Part shown: positions 6,195-13,580 of the stretch, piece after piece
How the letters are laid out: the number at the start of each line of letters is the position of its first letter
How positions within the stretch are numbered: position 1 is the stretch's first letter
From: a virus
Virus record (IMG/VR): IMGVR_UViG_3300025128_007302
Span: 1-25,835 of that record
Length of the DNA stretch: 25,835 nucleotides
Reading direction: 5' to 3' (one strand)
Notes under the pieces: model-generated
What the model was told of the DNA's origin: nothing
Databases searched by the model: none
The model's input: only the letters and a program-made list of their open reading frames with translations
Program-made: the position numbers and the translations under genes

Positions 6195-7151
6195 ATGAAA
6201 AAACTATTAACCTTTCTTCTTATCGGAACAATGTTCGGATGTGGAGTAATCAATTTAAATAAAACAGTTAAAAAAGATTGTACAACTAAAAAAGAATGTT
6301 GTAAAAAAGATAAAATGGTGGAGGATATAAAAACTTCACAAACTTTTAAACCAAAATTCGATGTAGATGGGGCAACTTGTGGTGCATCACCAACCGTTAA
6401 TGCTAATTCAGTACAATTTGGTACGGCTGATTCAGACGGTGCAGGTAGAGTAGTTTCACAACAAGGATATAAAAGTATTACACAAATTAGAGCTAAAGCA
6501 GATTTTAGTCACTTAACTAGTAATTTTGTTGTTTCTACTTTTTATATGGTAAACAACCCTACTAACCCATCATTACAACCTAAAGGTAGTGATTATTGTG
6601 ACGCTGGAGGTAATAACCCACAATGGAACTGTCAAGAAGTAGACTTCTTTGAAACAAATAAAAATGTAGTATTCCAACATACTATGCATATTGGAGATGG
6701 AAGTAGTTCCGCACCTCAAAACTATCAAATAAGTTATTCTACGACGCAAGATACGTGTTTTACAGACTTAACACCAAAACAAGGATTAGTATCATGGGGC
6801 GGCATTAAATTAAGTGACCCAGTAGATATTATTATTGATTTGGATTCTAATGGTATGACGGTTACTTTTTCACAAGACACTATTTCTACTGTAGTTTATA
6901 AAATGGGTCCAGGATTTGATGGTTCTACTTTTGATGATGACCAAATTAAACGTTGGGAACAAGGAAGACAACAAGGATATTGGTTAGTTCTAAGTCAATG
7001 GCAAGATTTAAAAGGTCCATGGGCTCCAGGCTCTAAACAAAATTTATATAATTGGTCTTGTTCATTTGGGAATTTATGTGGAGCTTCTGAAGGAAACTAC
7101 TTTAAAGTTTATGACATTGAAGTAGACGCTGAATCTATAATAAAAGAATAA
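6195..7151 (+). CDS. Lipoprotein with GH16-like (laminarinase-type) glycosidase domain
   Basis: 318 residues. A lipoprotein signal ends in MFGC (lipidated Cys about 16), followed by a Cys/Lys-rich tether (CTTKKECCKKD). The main domain (about 55-318) has the GH16 catalytic signature E-V-D-F-F-E (E148, D150, E153), which fits the family pattern E-[ILV]-D-x-x-E with E148 as nucleophile and E153 as acid/base, and aromatic substrate-side residues (WGGIKL, YWLVLSQWQ, NLYNWSC). Family members cut beta-1,3 or beta-1,4 linkages in laminarin, carrageenan, agar or lichenan. A clan GH-B relative such as GH7 is the alternative. The many Cys indicate an extracytoplasmic location. It sits in the envelope cassette; its stop overlaps the next start as TAATG. 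Substrate is not predictable from the sequence. Confidence 0.65.
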   Translation: MKKLLTFLLIGTMFGCGVINLNKTVKKDCTTKKECCKKDKMVEDIKTSQTFKPKFDVDGATCGASPTVNANSVQFGTADSDGAGRVVSQQGYKSITQIRAKADFSHLTSNFVVSTFYMVNNPTNPSLQPKGSDYCDAGGNNPQWNCQEVDFFETNKNVVFQHTMHIGDGSSSAPQNYQISYSTTQDTCFTDLTPKQGLVSWGGIKLSDPVDIIIDLDSNGMTVTFSQDTISTVVYKMGPGFDGSTFDDDQIKRWEQGRQQGYWLVLSQWQDLKGPWAPGSKQNLYNWSCSFGNLCGASEGNYFKVYDIEVDAESIIKE

Positions 7152-7522
7152 TGAAAAAATTAATATTAATATTATTATTGTGTCTACCAACACTACTATT
7201 TTCTCAGAATACGTTTACGGATAAGGAGATGATAAAAATAGATTCACTATTCCAAGTGTATGAACAAACCGATAGTTTACAAAAAGTAGAAATTAAGTTA
7301 CTTAACACACAATTGTTAAATTATAGGAAATTACACGAACAAGATAGTTTACATATTGCTTTTCTTACAGAAAAAACAAATCTATTAGACCAACGTATAG
7401 AATTATACATCGATTTAACTAAAGAGTTAGAACCAAAGTGGTTTAAGAGACCAGGATTTCAGTTTTTTTTAGGAGCCGCAACAATTGTTGGTGCTTCTTG
7501 GGTGGTATCTAATGTTAAGTAA
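7151..7522 (+). CDS. Exported coiled-coil protein with C-terminal membrane helix (spanin-like architecture)
   Basis: 123 residues: signal peptide 1-18 (LILILLLCLPTLLFS, cut before Q19 in the usual Bacteroidota way), a helical coiled-coil-like region (about 22-95, Leu/Asp/Gln/Lys heptads) and a C-terminal hydrophobic segment (about 103-120). This puts a periplasmic rod on the inner membrane or, if the leader is retained, across the periplasm. Unimolecular spanins combine an outer-membrane lipoprotein end with a C-terminal membrane helix; here no proper lipobox is seen, so a spanin role is only suggested. It overlaps the GH16-like gene by one base and closes the cassette. The downstream gene starts a new unit after an ATATTTATA element. 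Confidence 0.7.
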   Translation: MKKLILILLLCLPTLLFSQNTFTDKEMIKIDSLFQVYEQTDSLQKVEIKLLNTQLLNYRKLHEQDSLHIAFLTEKTNLLDQRIELYIDLTKELEPKWFKRPGFQFFLGAATIVGASWVVSNVK

Positions 7523-7530
7523 TATTTATA
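7522..7530 (+). promoter_or_regulatory. ATATTTATA upstream element
   Basis: A perfect copy begins on the last base of the preceding stop codon and ends 3 nt before the ATG at 7534. Three nucleotides are too few for a normal leader, so a promoter here would give a leaderless transcript or the element acts at the RNA level. See the finding on this family. Confidence 0.45.
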
Positions 7531-7533
7531 GAT

Positions 7534-7773
7534 ATGGCACTCACTAAAACAGACAAACTGGAGATAGAAAGACTAATTCGTAAAGAGATTAAGGATTTTA
7601 TGAAAAAACCTCAATATAAAAACGAATTAAAAAAAATGATTCAATTAGAACTTAAAGACAAAAAGTTTAGAGGTGATATGATAGAATTAATGTCTAATGT
7701 TTTACTGGAACTATATAAAGCGTTCTGGTTTAGAAGAAGTTTTTGGCAATCAGAAATTAAAAGAGCAAAATAA
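7534..7773 (+). CDS. Small charged helical protein, unknown function
   Basis: 79 residues, almost entirely helical and highly charged, with repeated Lys/Glu pairs in the N-terminal 50 residues and an aromatic C-terminus (LYKAFWFRRSFWQSEIKRAK). No membrane segment or signal. It heads the block 7534-9836 behind an ATATTTATA element and overlaps the next gene by one base (TAATG). The block contains the two proteins with the shared E-A-T motif, so a role in virion assembly is plausible by context only. Confidence 0.78.
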   Translation: MALTKTDKLEIERLIRKEIKDFMKKPQYKNELKKMIQLELKDKKFRGDMIELMSNVLLELYKAFWFRRSFWQSEIKRAK

Positions 7774-8435
7774 TGAGTGTAAAATCTAACTTTGAAAAAA
7801 ATATGGATAAAGCTGTCAAACAAGGAGGTGCACAAATAGCCATGAAAGGTGGTGACGCATTCCTATTTAACCAACTCCTAAATGCTGGTCATGATATAGA
7901 AGGAAAAAATAAATGTCCTAAAGGGATGTATTATTGTAGTGAAGACGAAATCTGTAAACCAGACTCTCAAAAAATGGGTGAAATTGGTGATACAAATGAT
8001 GTAGAACAAGAAATGGGTGAAGCTACTACTTCTGCATCAGCAGGTGCATATGTTGGACCTTTAGGGTACGCAAAAAATAAAAAAAATTGGAGAGGAGCAT
8101 CTAAAACACAATGGCCAGGAGGTCAATTTGTAAAAGTAAAGAAAAAATGCTCTACCTTCCCTTATTGTAATCAAGGTGATATTAACGCTTTAGAATTAAC
8201 TTCTTCAGTATTAGAGAAAAAAATAATGAAAGAAGCGGTTGATAAGGTTTCTAAAAAAACTGGAAAGAAAAAAGAACATATAAGAGAACTTATAAAAAAA
8301 GAAATTGAAGAAATAATAAGGAGGTCACTTTATAAATCTCCAATAACATCTTTAGTGGGTACCGCTAAAATGAACACACCTATAGGAAAAATTTTTACAA
8401 TGAACCCAAAAGGTGTGACAAATAAGTATGAATAG
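7773..8435 (+). CDS. Probable virion or assembly protein with E-A-T motif
   Basis: 220 residues, basic overall. About 1-45 is a conserved-looking head; about 48-63 carries CPKGMYYCSEDEICKP, a Cys-spaced loop that may bind metal. Residues 83-96 are EATTSASAGAYVGP, which recurs with the same spacing as EATGSGSSGAFVAP in the next gene. Then a basic region with ASKTQWPGGQFVKVKKKCS and FPYCNQGD, and a Lys/Glu-rich helical C-terminus. Low-complexity Ser/Ala/Gly directly after Glu resembles a cleavable linker in phage head proteins. No family is recognised and no capsid or portal fold can be shown. Start ATG overlaps the previous stop by one base. Confidence 0.72.
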   Translation: MSVKSNFEKNMDKAVKQGGAQIAMKGGDAFLFNQLLNAGHDIEGKNKCPKGMYYCSEDEICKPDSQKMGEIGDTNDVEQEMGEATTSASAGAYVGPLGYAKNKKNWRGASKTQWPGGQFVKVKKKCSTFPYCNQGDINALELTSSVLEKKIMKEAVDKVSKKTGKKKEHIRELIKKEIEEIIRRSLYKSPITSLVGTAKMNTPIGKIFTMNPKGVTNKYE

Positions 8436-8444
8436 ATATTTATA
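8436..8444 (+). promoter_or_regulatory. ATATTTATA upstream element
   Basis: A perfect copy begins just after the stop of the preceding gene and ends 15 nt before the ATG at 8460, with an A/T-rich leader (TATAAAAAGAATTAATT). Confidence 0.45.
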
Positions 8445-8459
8445 TAAAAAGAATTAATT

Positions 8460-9836
8460 ATGTCAGATATATTAAGTAAAAACCCTCAATTAGAAGATGT
8501 TTTAAGAAAAGCTGTTGAGAGAGTGGGCACTCAAAACCATGCAAAAACACAAGATAACCAAGGTGCAGTCATTAGTAACGAAGGTAAAATAATGAACTAT
8601 GCAGACTCCAAAGGTCAACATCCACACAGAATTGCCCAAAAAAGTGAAAAAGCTGGATTTAAAAGTGGGTGGCATAAAGTTCTTGGTGAACAAGAAAACA
8701 AAAATGATAAAACAGCTATAGATTTAGAAGTTGAAAGACAAAAAGAGATAAAAAAAATAAAAACAGAAGTTAACGGTCACCCTAAGTCAGCGGTTAAAAG
8801 AATGATAGATGCCGTTAACAAGAAATATAAAAAACTAATAGACGCTGCAAAACAAAAAGAAAATTCTGACAATAAAGAAGAAGAAGTAGAGGAAGCTACA
8901 GGAAGTGGGAGTTCTGGTGCGTTTGTTGCACCAATGCAATGGAATGAAAGTGAAGTTGAATCCATAATGAAAAAAGTGGTTAAAGAAGAGGTAGCTAAAA
9001 ACGTAATAAAGAACAAAGTAGAAAAAATAGTAGATGAAGAACTTGGAGAAACCGACTTATCGTACTCCAAACGACATATAGAAGGGGAAAAAGACCCATA
9101 TAATTTTAGTTCTCAAGGACCTTTCCCTAATGTAGGTGAAGGAAGTGGATATAACTACGAATCAGGAGGGCCCTTACAATTTAACGAAAATGTTAAAGAA
9201 AAACTAAAAAATAGATTAGTAAACAAACTTAAAGAACAATATACAGAAAAACCCCTAAAGACACAGACAGGGTTTAAGGATGTTTCTGGATTTAAAAGTA
9301 ATACAGCAGTTAAAACTTTTGATACTGCTCATAAAGAGGCTGGGAAAGAAGGTGCCGACTTTGTAAAATCGGTAAATAAAAAAATGAAAGACTATTTAGA
9401 TATTGAAAATAATAGTCATCCGGAGTTCCCACACCAAAATAATTCTAAAACAGATTATAAATCACCAATGTATAGAAACACACCTGAAGAAGAAGACTTT
9501 ATTGATGACTTTAGGGGTATGGGACTACAAGATGCTAATGGTGTTGAAAGTCTAGATAGGATTAGTGACTACTTAGGTGGAGCTATGGAAACTGGTAACG
9601 CTCAAGTAGATAAAGATGGTAAAGCCTTGGGTAATGTGGTACCAAATAAGTTAGGAGACCGATTACAAAAAACTATGAAACGTAAAAAAGCTGCAATTGC
9701 AAAACAAAAATCCAGTATGACTAATCTTAGAGGGTATACCCCGGATGTACAAAAAGTCACCCAGGTTAAAGAAGATGTGAAAAAAGATGTGGACAATATG
9801 AAAAAACTATGGTCCTATACTGAAAAAACACAATGA
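8460..9836 (+). CDS. Large charged virion- or scaffold-like protein with E-A-T motif
   Basis: 458 residues, rich in Lys, Glu, Asp, Asn and Gln, largely without hydrophobic core except short segments. The first 80 residues read like a small folded head; about 85-145 is a charged helix (VERQKEIKKIKTEVNGH); residues 145-158 are EATGSGSSGAFVAP, the motif shared with the preceding gene; a second helix follows (ESEVESIMKKVVKEEVAKN) and the rest is disordered with Gly/Pro/Asn/Ser-rich stretches (GPFPNVGEGSGYNYESGGP). Acidic helices before the motif and a processed-looking Ser/Gly linker after Glu are what one expects of an internal scaffold or head protein cut by a prohead protease, but this is inference. 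It ends the block; the following 50 bp lead to a new gene. Confidence 0.72.
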   Translation: MSDILSKNPQLEDVLRKAVERVGTQNHAKTQDNQGAVISNEGKIMNYADSKGQHPHRIAQKSEKAGFKSGWHKVLGEQENKNDKTAIDLEVERQKEIKKIKTEVNGHPKSAVKRMIDAVNKKYKKLIDAAKQKENSDNKEEEVEEATGSGSSGAFVAPMQWNESEVESIMKKVVKEEVAKNVIKNKVEKIVDEELGETDLSYSKRHIEGEKDPYNFSSQGPFPNVGEGSGYNYESGGPLQFNENVKEKLKNRLVNKLKEQYTEKPLKTQTGFKDVSGFKSNTAVKTFDTAHKEAGKEGADFVKSVNKKMKDYLDIENNSHPEFPHQNNSKTDYKSPMYRNTPEEEDFIDDFRGMGLQDANGVESLDRISDYLGGAMETGNAQVDKDGKALGNVVPNKLGDRLQKTMKRKKAAIAKQKSSMTNLRGYTPDVQKVTQVKEDVKKDVDNMKKLWSYTEKTQ

Positions 9837-9886
9837 TAAACTTGTAATTTCCTTTACGAATTCTTCTCCATTAATATATTTTTAAT

Positions 9887-10366
9887 ATGGGAAGGAAAAA
9901 ATTTACACCAAATCAATTTTTAAAATATGTTACTGAACAAGTAACAATGGAAGAAATGGACCTATGGTTAAGAGCACATAATATTAGTGCAGAAAAATCT
10001 GGTTTATTTTTTGATTTTATATGTTCCCTTTATTTACTTATACAAGACACTTTTTTAGGTGAAGATACTATTATTACCTTAGAAGATAAAAAAGGTCATT
10101 TTACATGGTGTTGGGAAAAAAATATTGATAATTTTTATCAGGAAAATATCCATTTTAAAATGAAAGGTGAACACTATGAATATTTTTGGAATTTTTTTAG
10201 TGAGTCTTTTTATAAAGATAGTGATAAAGAAAGTATAGAAAAAATGGATGTGTACCTAAATAGGTTATTTAAGTTGTTTATAAAAAAAACAAAAAATGAA
10301 TTAGACGTATTAGCAGACATATATAAAATATTAGATAAATCACTTATAGTTGACTCTCAACCATAG
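9887..10366 (+). CDS. Unknown protein, 159 residues, aromatic-rich
   Basis: A soluble-looking protein with an unusually high count of Phe, Tyr and Trp (for example FFDFICSLYLLIQDTF, HFTWCWEKNIDNFYQ, HYEYFWNFFSESFYKD) and helical spacing. No signal peptide, membrane helix or motif is recognised. The preceding 50 bp contain ATATTTTTA (9876-9884), one base off ATATTTATA, ending 2 nt before the ATG. The gene starts a run of small unknown genes. Confidence 0.78.
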   Translation: MGRKKFTPNQFLKYVTEQVTMEEMDLWLRAHNISAEKSGLFFDFICSLYLLIQDTFLGEDTIITLEDKKGHFTWCWEKNIDNFYQENIHFKMKGEHYEYFWNFFSESFYKDSDKESIEKMDVYLNRLFKLFIKKTKNELDVLADIYKILDKSLIVDSQP

Positions 10367-10398
10367 TTTATCTATAATTAATAAAAACTAGTAAAGGT

Positions 10399-10623
10399 AT
10401 GATTAATAGATACATTGAAATATTCAAAAATAATGCGATTCTCACTAAACAAAAATTAGAATCAGAATTAGAAATGTTATTGAATGATAACACTATGGAT
10501 ATAGAAAAGAAAATAAAAAAAACAGAAAAAATAATTATAAAAATAAACGATATATCAAATGTATACACCACATTTGAATCGTACATAAACACAACTAAAT
10601 TAGAAAAAAATGGAAATACTTGA
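10399..10623 (+). CDS. Small helical protein, unknown function
   Basis: 74 residues, mostly Lys, Glu, Asn and Ile in a long helix (MLLNDNTMDIEKKIKKTEKI), probably a coiled coil. The 3' end overlaps the Hc1-like gene (starts 10610) by 14 bp, so they are coupled. No signal or membrane segment and no homologue recognised. Confidence 0.68.
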   Translation: MINRYIEIFKNNAILTKQKLESELEMLLNDNTMDIEKKIKKTEKIIIKINDISNVYTTFESYINTTKLEKNGNT

Positions 10624-10783
10624 AAAAATTTCAGAAGCTGTAGACTCTTTAAAAATGGATACAAATAAATTCTACACTAACAAAAATAAAAGTGCAGGAG
10701 TAAGAGCTAGAAAAACAGCACAGGCTTTAAAATCTTTAATGCAAGATTTAAGAAAAGATATATTAGAAAAATCTAAAGACTAA
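10610..10783 (+). CDS. Histone H1-like (Hc1 family) DNA-binding protein
   Basis: 57 residues, ATG 10610 to TAA 10781-10783. Two helices are separated by the loop FYTNKNKSAGVRARKTAQAL (21-40), which matches the core of the Hc1/histone-H1-like family common in Bacteroidota (F-Y-x-K-x-N-K-x-A-G-x-R-x-R-K-x-x-Q-x-L followed by a second amphipathic helix), and the length is that of the short bacterial forms. Lys and Arg lie on the loop and second helix, where these proteins touch DNA. Role: nucleoid condensation or protection, or host takeover. It lacks the long Lys/Ala tail of chlamydial Hc1. It overlaps the upstream gene and is followed 4 bp later by a small membrane protein. Confidence 0.72.
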   Translation: MEILEKISEAVDSLKMDTNKFYTNKNKSAGVRARKTAQALKSLMQDLRKDILEKSKD

Positions 10784-10787
10784 TAAA

Positions 10788-10967
10788 ATGGAAGGATGGG
10801 TATATAATTTAATTTTTATATTTTGTTCACTAACTATGGTACACTACACTTATAAAGTGTCGGTTGCTATTTTTGCGGCTAACATTAGACCATTCACCCT
10901 AAATAATTATGAAAAATTATTACTGGGTGTAAGTATGTCGTATTGGTTAACATTTTTAATATCATAA
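10788..10967 (+). CDS. Small two-helix membrane protein
   Basis: 59 residues, ATG 10788 to TAA 10965-10967. Two hydrophobic stretches, about 4-20 (WVYNLIFIFCSLTMVHY) and about 42-59 (KLLLGVSMSYWLTFLIS), flank a short loop with a few charges. This is the size of a holin or of a small accessory inner-membrane protein, but no signature allows a call. It fits exactly between 10783 and 10971 (4 bp and 3 bp gaps), which supports its being a real gene. Confidence 0.62.
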   Translation: MEGWVYNLIFIFCSLTMVHYTYKVSVAIFAANIRPFTLNNYEKLLLGVSMSYWLTFLIS

Positions 10968-10970
10968 AAT

Positions 10971-11399
10971 ATGGGGTTATCACAAGAAATATCTAAATAT
11001 GGTGAGTTTTTTCATAGTATTAGGACTCATGAAGGTACTTTTATGTTAGACTTAAAACTACCCTCTCACTGGGAGGTAGTAAAACTCATACAGTCTCTAG
11101 GTAGTGAAGTACAAACTAAAGTAAATGATAGTAATGAACAATTCCAGTTGATTACCTTTTATGGTGAAAAAAATGAAAATGGGATTATGATGGTAGAAAA
11201 AACAGTACAAGCTATGGTTAAATGGAATAAAGAAAATGAAGAAAAAAGAGATTTATTAGATACTAAAATGTTAGAGCTACAAAAAATATTTGAAGAAAAC
11301 GAAGTATCTTCATTACGTTCATTAGCTTTTGATTTTTCCGATACAGATAAAGAACCGATTGAATCAACCGATAAAACTAATTTAAAGTTAGATGAGTAA
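10971..11399 (+). CDS. Unknown protein, 142 residues
   Basis: Soluble, acidic, mostly helical (Glu/Lys/Asp-rich C-terminal half), with a more globular N-terminal half (LDLKLPSHWEVVKLIQSLGS, FQLITFYGEKNENGIMMVEK). No motif is recognised. The stop overlaps the next ATG (GATGAGTAA at 11391-11399), so the pair is coupled. Confidence 0.75.
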   Translation: MGLSQEISKYGEFFHSIRTHEGTFMLDLKLPSHWEVVKLIQSLGSEVQTKVNDSNEQFQLITFYGEKNENGIMMVEKTVQAMVKWNKENEEKRDLLDTKMLELQKIFEENEVSSLRSLAFDFSDTDKEPIESTDKTNLKLDE

Positions 11400-11595
11400 A
11401 AAAGGTGACTTAGAGAGGTGGTTTGAACGAGAGATAGGGAAAGATAAAAGAGAACTAGTCTCTCACAAAAAACAATTTATAAAAGAAATTCAAAAATTTT
11501 CACGAGAAGAATTATTGGACCAAATTAAAACACCTAAAAAAATAAGTAAATGGCAGAAGATAAAAGACAAAATGAAGAGTTTCTTTCACAACTAG
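11392..11595 (+). CDS. Small basic protein, unknown function
   Basis: 67 residues, strongly basic, helical (LERWFEREIGKDKRELVSHKK, PKKISKWQKIKDKMKSFF). The N-terminus overlaps the previous stop by 8 bp and the C-terminus overlaps the next gene by 46 bp. Nucleic-acid binding is possible from composition only. Confidence 0.6.
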   Translation: MSKKGDLERWFEREIGKDKRELVSHKKQFIKEIQKFSREELLDQIKTPKKISKWQKIKDKMKSFFHN

Positions 11596-11789
11596 CATCT
11601 ATATCTCAATCCTTTAATTTTATATCTAATAATATAAAAAATATAAGTATAGAGTTAGAGTTAGGTGAAGGGGTTTATTATAATTCTGTTAAAGAGGTCA
11701 CTAACATCACAAAGGTAATCTCTTCTGACTTAGATTCTAGATATATAGTTTATATAGATAATATTAAATTTACCATTATTAAGAGTTAA
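11550..11789 (+). CDS. Small protein, unknown function
   Basis: 79 residues in another frame over the last 46 bp of the preceding gene. The protein looks coherent (an Asn/Ser/Ile-rich helix followed by a strand pair, SRYIVYIDNIKFTIIK), which favours a real gene, though the overlap is unusually long. It converges on the minus-strand gene, overlapping its stop by 4 bp. Confidence 0.55.
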   Translation: MAEDKRQNEEFLSQLASISQSFNFISNNIKNISIELELGEGVYYNSVKEVTNITKVISSDLDSRYIVYIDNIKFTIIKS

Positions 11790-12412
11790 TAGGTAAAATG
11801 TTTATATAACATTTTTTTATCGAACCCCTTACCCACCAATACTTTATAGAGTTCTTTACGTTGAACGGTGCTTGTGTCAGGAACTAATAAACAATCACTT
11901 CTTCCATATTGATATAAATGTTTTTTAATACAATCTAAAAATCTATGACTATCATCAGTAGTTTTAAGAGAAAATAAAAAATATTTATCGTTTTCTTGTA
12001 CTACTAATTTATTGTTAAGTGTGAAAATATGTTTTATGTTTTTACTTTTAGTGTAAGTGGCAATAAAAGATTTAAAAAAAATACGTTTTTTAGTTTGATG
12101 GTCATAAATTTTTTCTTCCATCCAATAGTCACTGAATTCGTGCAAAAAATAAGGAGAATAGTTTAAAACAACCTCAACATTTCTACCTAATTCATCTTTT
12201 TTATAAATTTTTGATTTACTCTCTACGGTACTTATCACACCTAACTCGAAAGAGGTCTTTTTTCTTTTTGTGTAATTAACAGGGAATATAGGCTTTTTTT
12301 CTTTGAGAAATTTATTAAACTTAGAATAAATGTTTCTTTTTACGTTAGACGTAGCCAGAACTTTTTTAACATTATTATGCTGAATTAAAACTATTTTATA
12401 TTTTTTTACCAT
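11786..12412 (-). CDS. Unknown basic protein on the minus strand, 208 residues
   Basis: A Lys-rich, beta-strand-rich protein without signal peptide, membrane helix or known motif. It opens with KKYKIVLIQHNNVKKVLATS, has a middle region with several aromatic residues (NYSPYFLHEFSDYWMEEKIYD) and ends in a helical part containing RFLDCIKKHLYQYGRSDCLLV. The start codon (CAT at 12410-12412) directly abuts the dnaJ start (ATG 12413-12415), so the two genes diverge with no spacer. Its 3' end converges with and overlaps the plus-strand gene by 4 bp. It is one of only three minus-strand genes in the window. Confidence 0.78.
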   Translation of the reverse strand: MVKKYKIVLIQHNNVKKVLATSNVKRNIYSKFNKFLKEKKPIFPVNYTKRKKTSFELGVISTVESKSKIYKKDELGRNVEVVLNYSPYFLHEFSDYWMEEKIYDHQTKKRIFFKSFIATYTKSKNIKHIFTLNNKLVVQENDKYFLFSLKTTDDSHRFLDCIKKHLYQYGRSDCLLVPDTSTVQRKELYKVLVGKGFDKKMLYKHFTY

Positions 12413-13432
12413 ATGAAAGATTATTACAAAATATTAGGTATTAACACTACCGCAAGTCAAGAAGAAATAAAAAAAACTTATCGTAAACTTTCTAAAACCC
12501 ATCACCCTGATATGGGTGGGAATGAAAATAAGTTCAAAGAAATATCTGAAGCTTATGATACTCTGGGAAACGAATCAAAACGTAGAGAATATGATGATAA
12601 AAAAACTAATCCTTTTAATCAATTTGGTGGGGGTGGCCCAGGTATGGATGATATCTTTAATAGTTTTTTTAATCAAACACAACAACAACAAAGACCTACT
12701 CCTAGACACGGTAAAGATTTAAATCTAAAAATACATGTAACCTTAGAAGACATATATTTCTCCAAAGAAAAAAAGATAAAATACAGTAGAAAAAAAAGAT
12801 GTTTTAGTTGTAATGGTACTGGAGGAGAATGGAATTTGTGTGGTAAATGTAATGGACAAGGTAGGATACAAATGATGACAGGGAATAATTTTTTTAGAAA
12901 TATACAATCCGTAACCTGTCCTTCTTGTAATGGTAAAGGTAAAACTCCTAAAAATTTATGTGGGACTTGTGTAGGTCATGGACTTAGAGCGGAGGAACAA
13001 ATTTTTAAATTTAAACTACCACCAGATATTAAACCAGGACAAAGAATGAGTTATCCTGGATATGGGGACGAATCACCCCAAGGTAATCAAGGAAACCTTT
13101 TTGTAGAGATAAGGTTAAGTCACAACCAAACGTTTGAATTAGAGGGTAAAGATATAATTTATACAGCTAATATTAGTCCACTAGACATGTTATTAGGTAC
13201 TGAAATTATTATACCCCATTTTGATGGGTCAGTAAAAATAGATATTCCCTCATTAGGAGATTCAGATAAGGTTTATCAGTTAAGAGGTAAAGGAATGAAA
13301 GAAATGGGTGAGTGGCCTGGTAACCTATTAGTTAAGTTAAAAATTGTAAACCCTAAAAATATAACCGAGGAACAGATTGAAGTTTTACATAAATTACAAC
13401 AAGAGGGTAATTTTAAAAAAGTGAAAGAATAA
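12413..13432 (+). CDS. dnaJ: DnaJ (Hsp40) co-chaperone
   Basis: 339 residues. J-domain 1-65 with HPD (31-33) and the DnaK-contacting helix; short Gly/Phe region (64-85); Zn domain 127-190 with all four C-x2-C-x-G-x-G repeats (C130/C133, C143/C146, C169/C172, C183/C186), the second and third separated by the 20-residue insertion typical of DnaJ; then the two beta-barrel substrate domains. It is shorter than chromosomal DnaJ (about 370) but complete in order, and it stimulates DnaK ATPase and holds unfolded clients. No DnaK or GrpE is visible here, so it would use the host chaperone. The gene abuts the divergent minus-strand gene at base 12412, so its promoter must lie in that gene. Confidence 0.95.
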   Translation: MKDYYKILGINTTASQEEIKKTYRKLSKTHHPDMGGNENKFKEISEAYDTLGNESKRREYDDKKTNPFNQFGGGGPGMDDIFNSFFNQTQQQQRPTPRHGKDLNLKIHVTLEDIYFSKEKKIKYSRKKRCFSCNGTGGEWNLCGKCNGQGRIQMMTGNNFFRNIQSVTCPSCNGKGKTPKNLCGTCVGHGLRAEEQIFKFKLPPDIKPGQRMSYPGYGDESPQGNQGNLFVEIRLSHNQTFELEGKDIIYTANISPLDMLLGTEIIIPHFDGSVKIDIPSLGDSDKVYQLRGKGMKEMGEWPGNLLVKLKIVNPKNITEEQIEVLHKLQQEGNFKKVKE

Positions 13433-13580
13433 AATCCTTCACCATATAAAATAATTTTTCTAGTCCCATAACCCATGGGATTAGAATAAAAATCACCCCC
13501 AGAGTAACAAAAATTATTTTACTATTATCACTAGTATTATTCATAACACTTTTTTTGTTTTTACAATTTTTACATCCCAT
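13413..13580 (-). CDS. Small CxxC membrane protein
   Basis: 55 residues on the minus strand (ATG complement at 13578-13580, stop at 13413-13415), overlapping the 3' end of dnaJ by 20 bp. N-terminus MGCKNCKNKK (C3, C6) could bind metal or be lipidated; one membrane helix about 22-40 (IIFVTLGVIFILIPWVMGL); short hydrophobic end. The ORF fills most of the otherwise unexplained stretch between 13433 and 13667, which supports it. Upstream on the minus strand, ATATTTTTA ends 2 nt before the ATG, a one-base variant of the recurring element. The rest of the gap (13581-13667) is A/T tracts; I see nothing else firm in it. Confidence 0.55.
   Translation of the reverse strand: MGCKNCKNKKSVMNNTSDNSKIIFVTLGVIFILIPWVMGLEKLFYMVKDFILSLF

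Noticed and set aside
13470-13486. TCCCAT...ATGGGA as a terminator between dnaJ and the next gene
   Set aside because: It has no T-tract and lies in the coding region of the minus-strand CxxC protein (part of its PWVMG segment).
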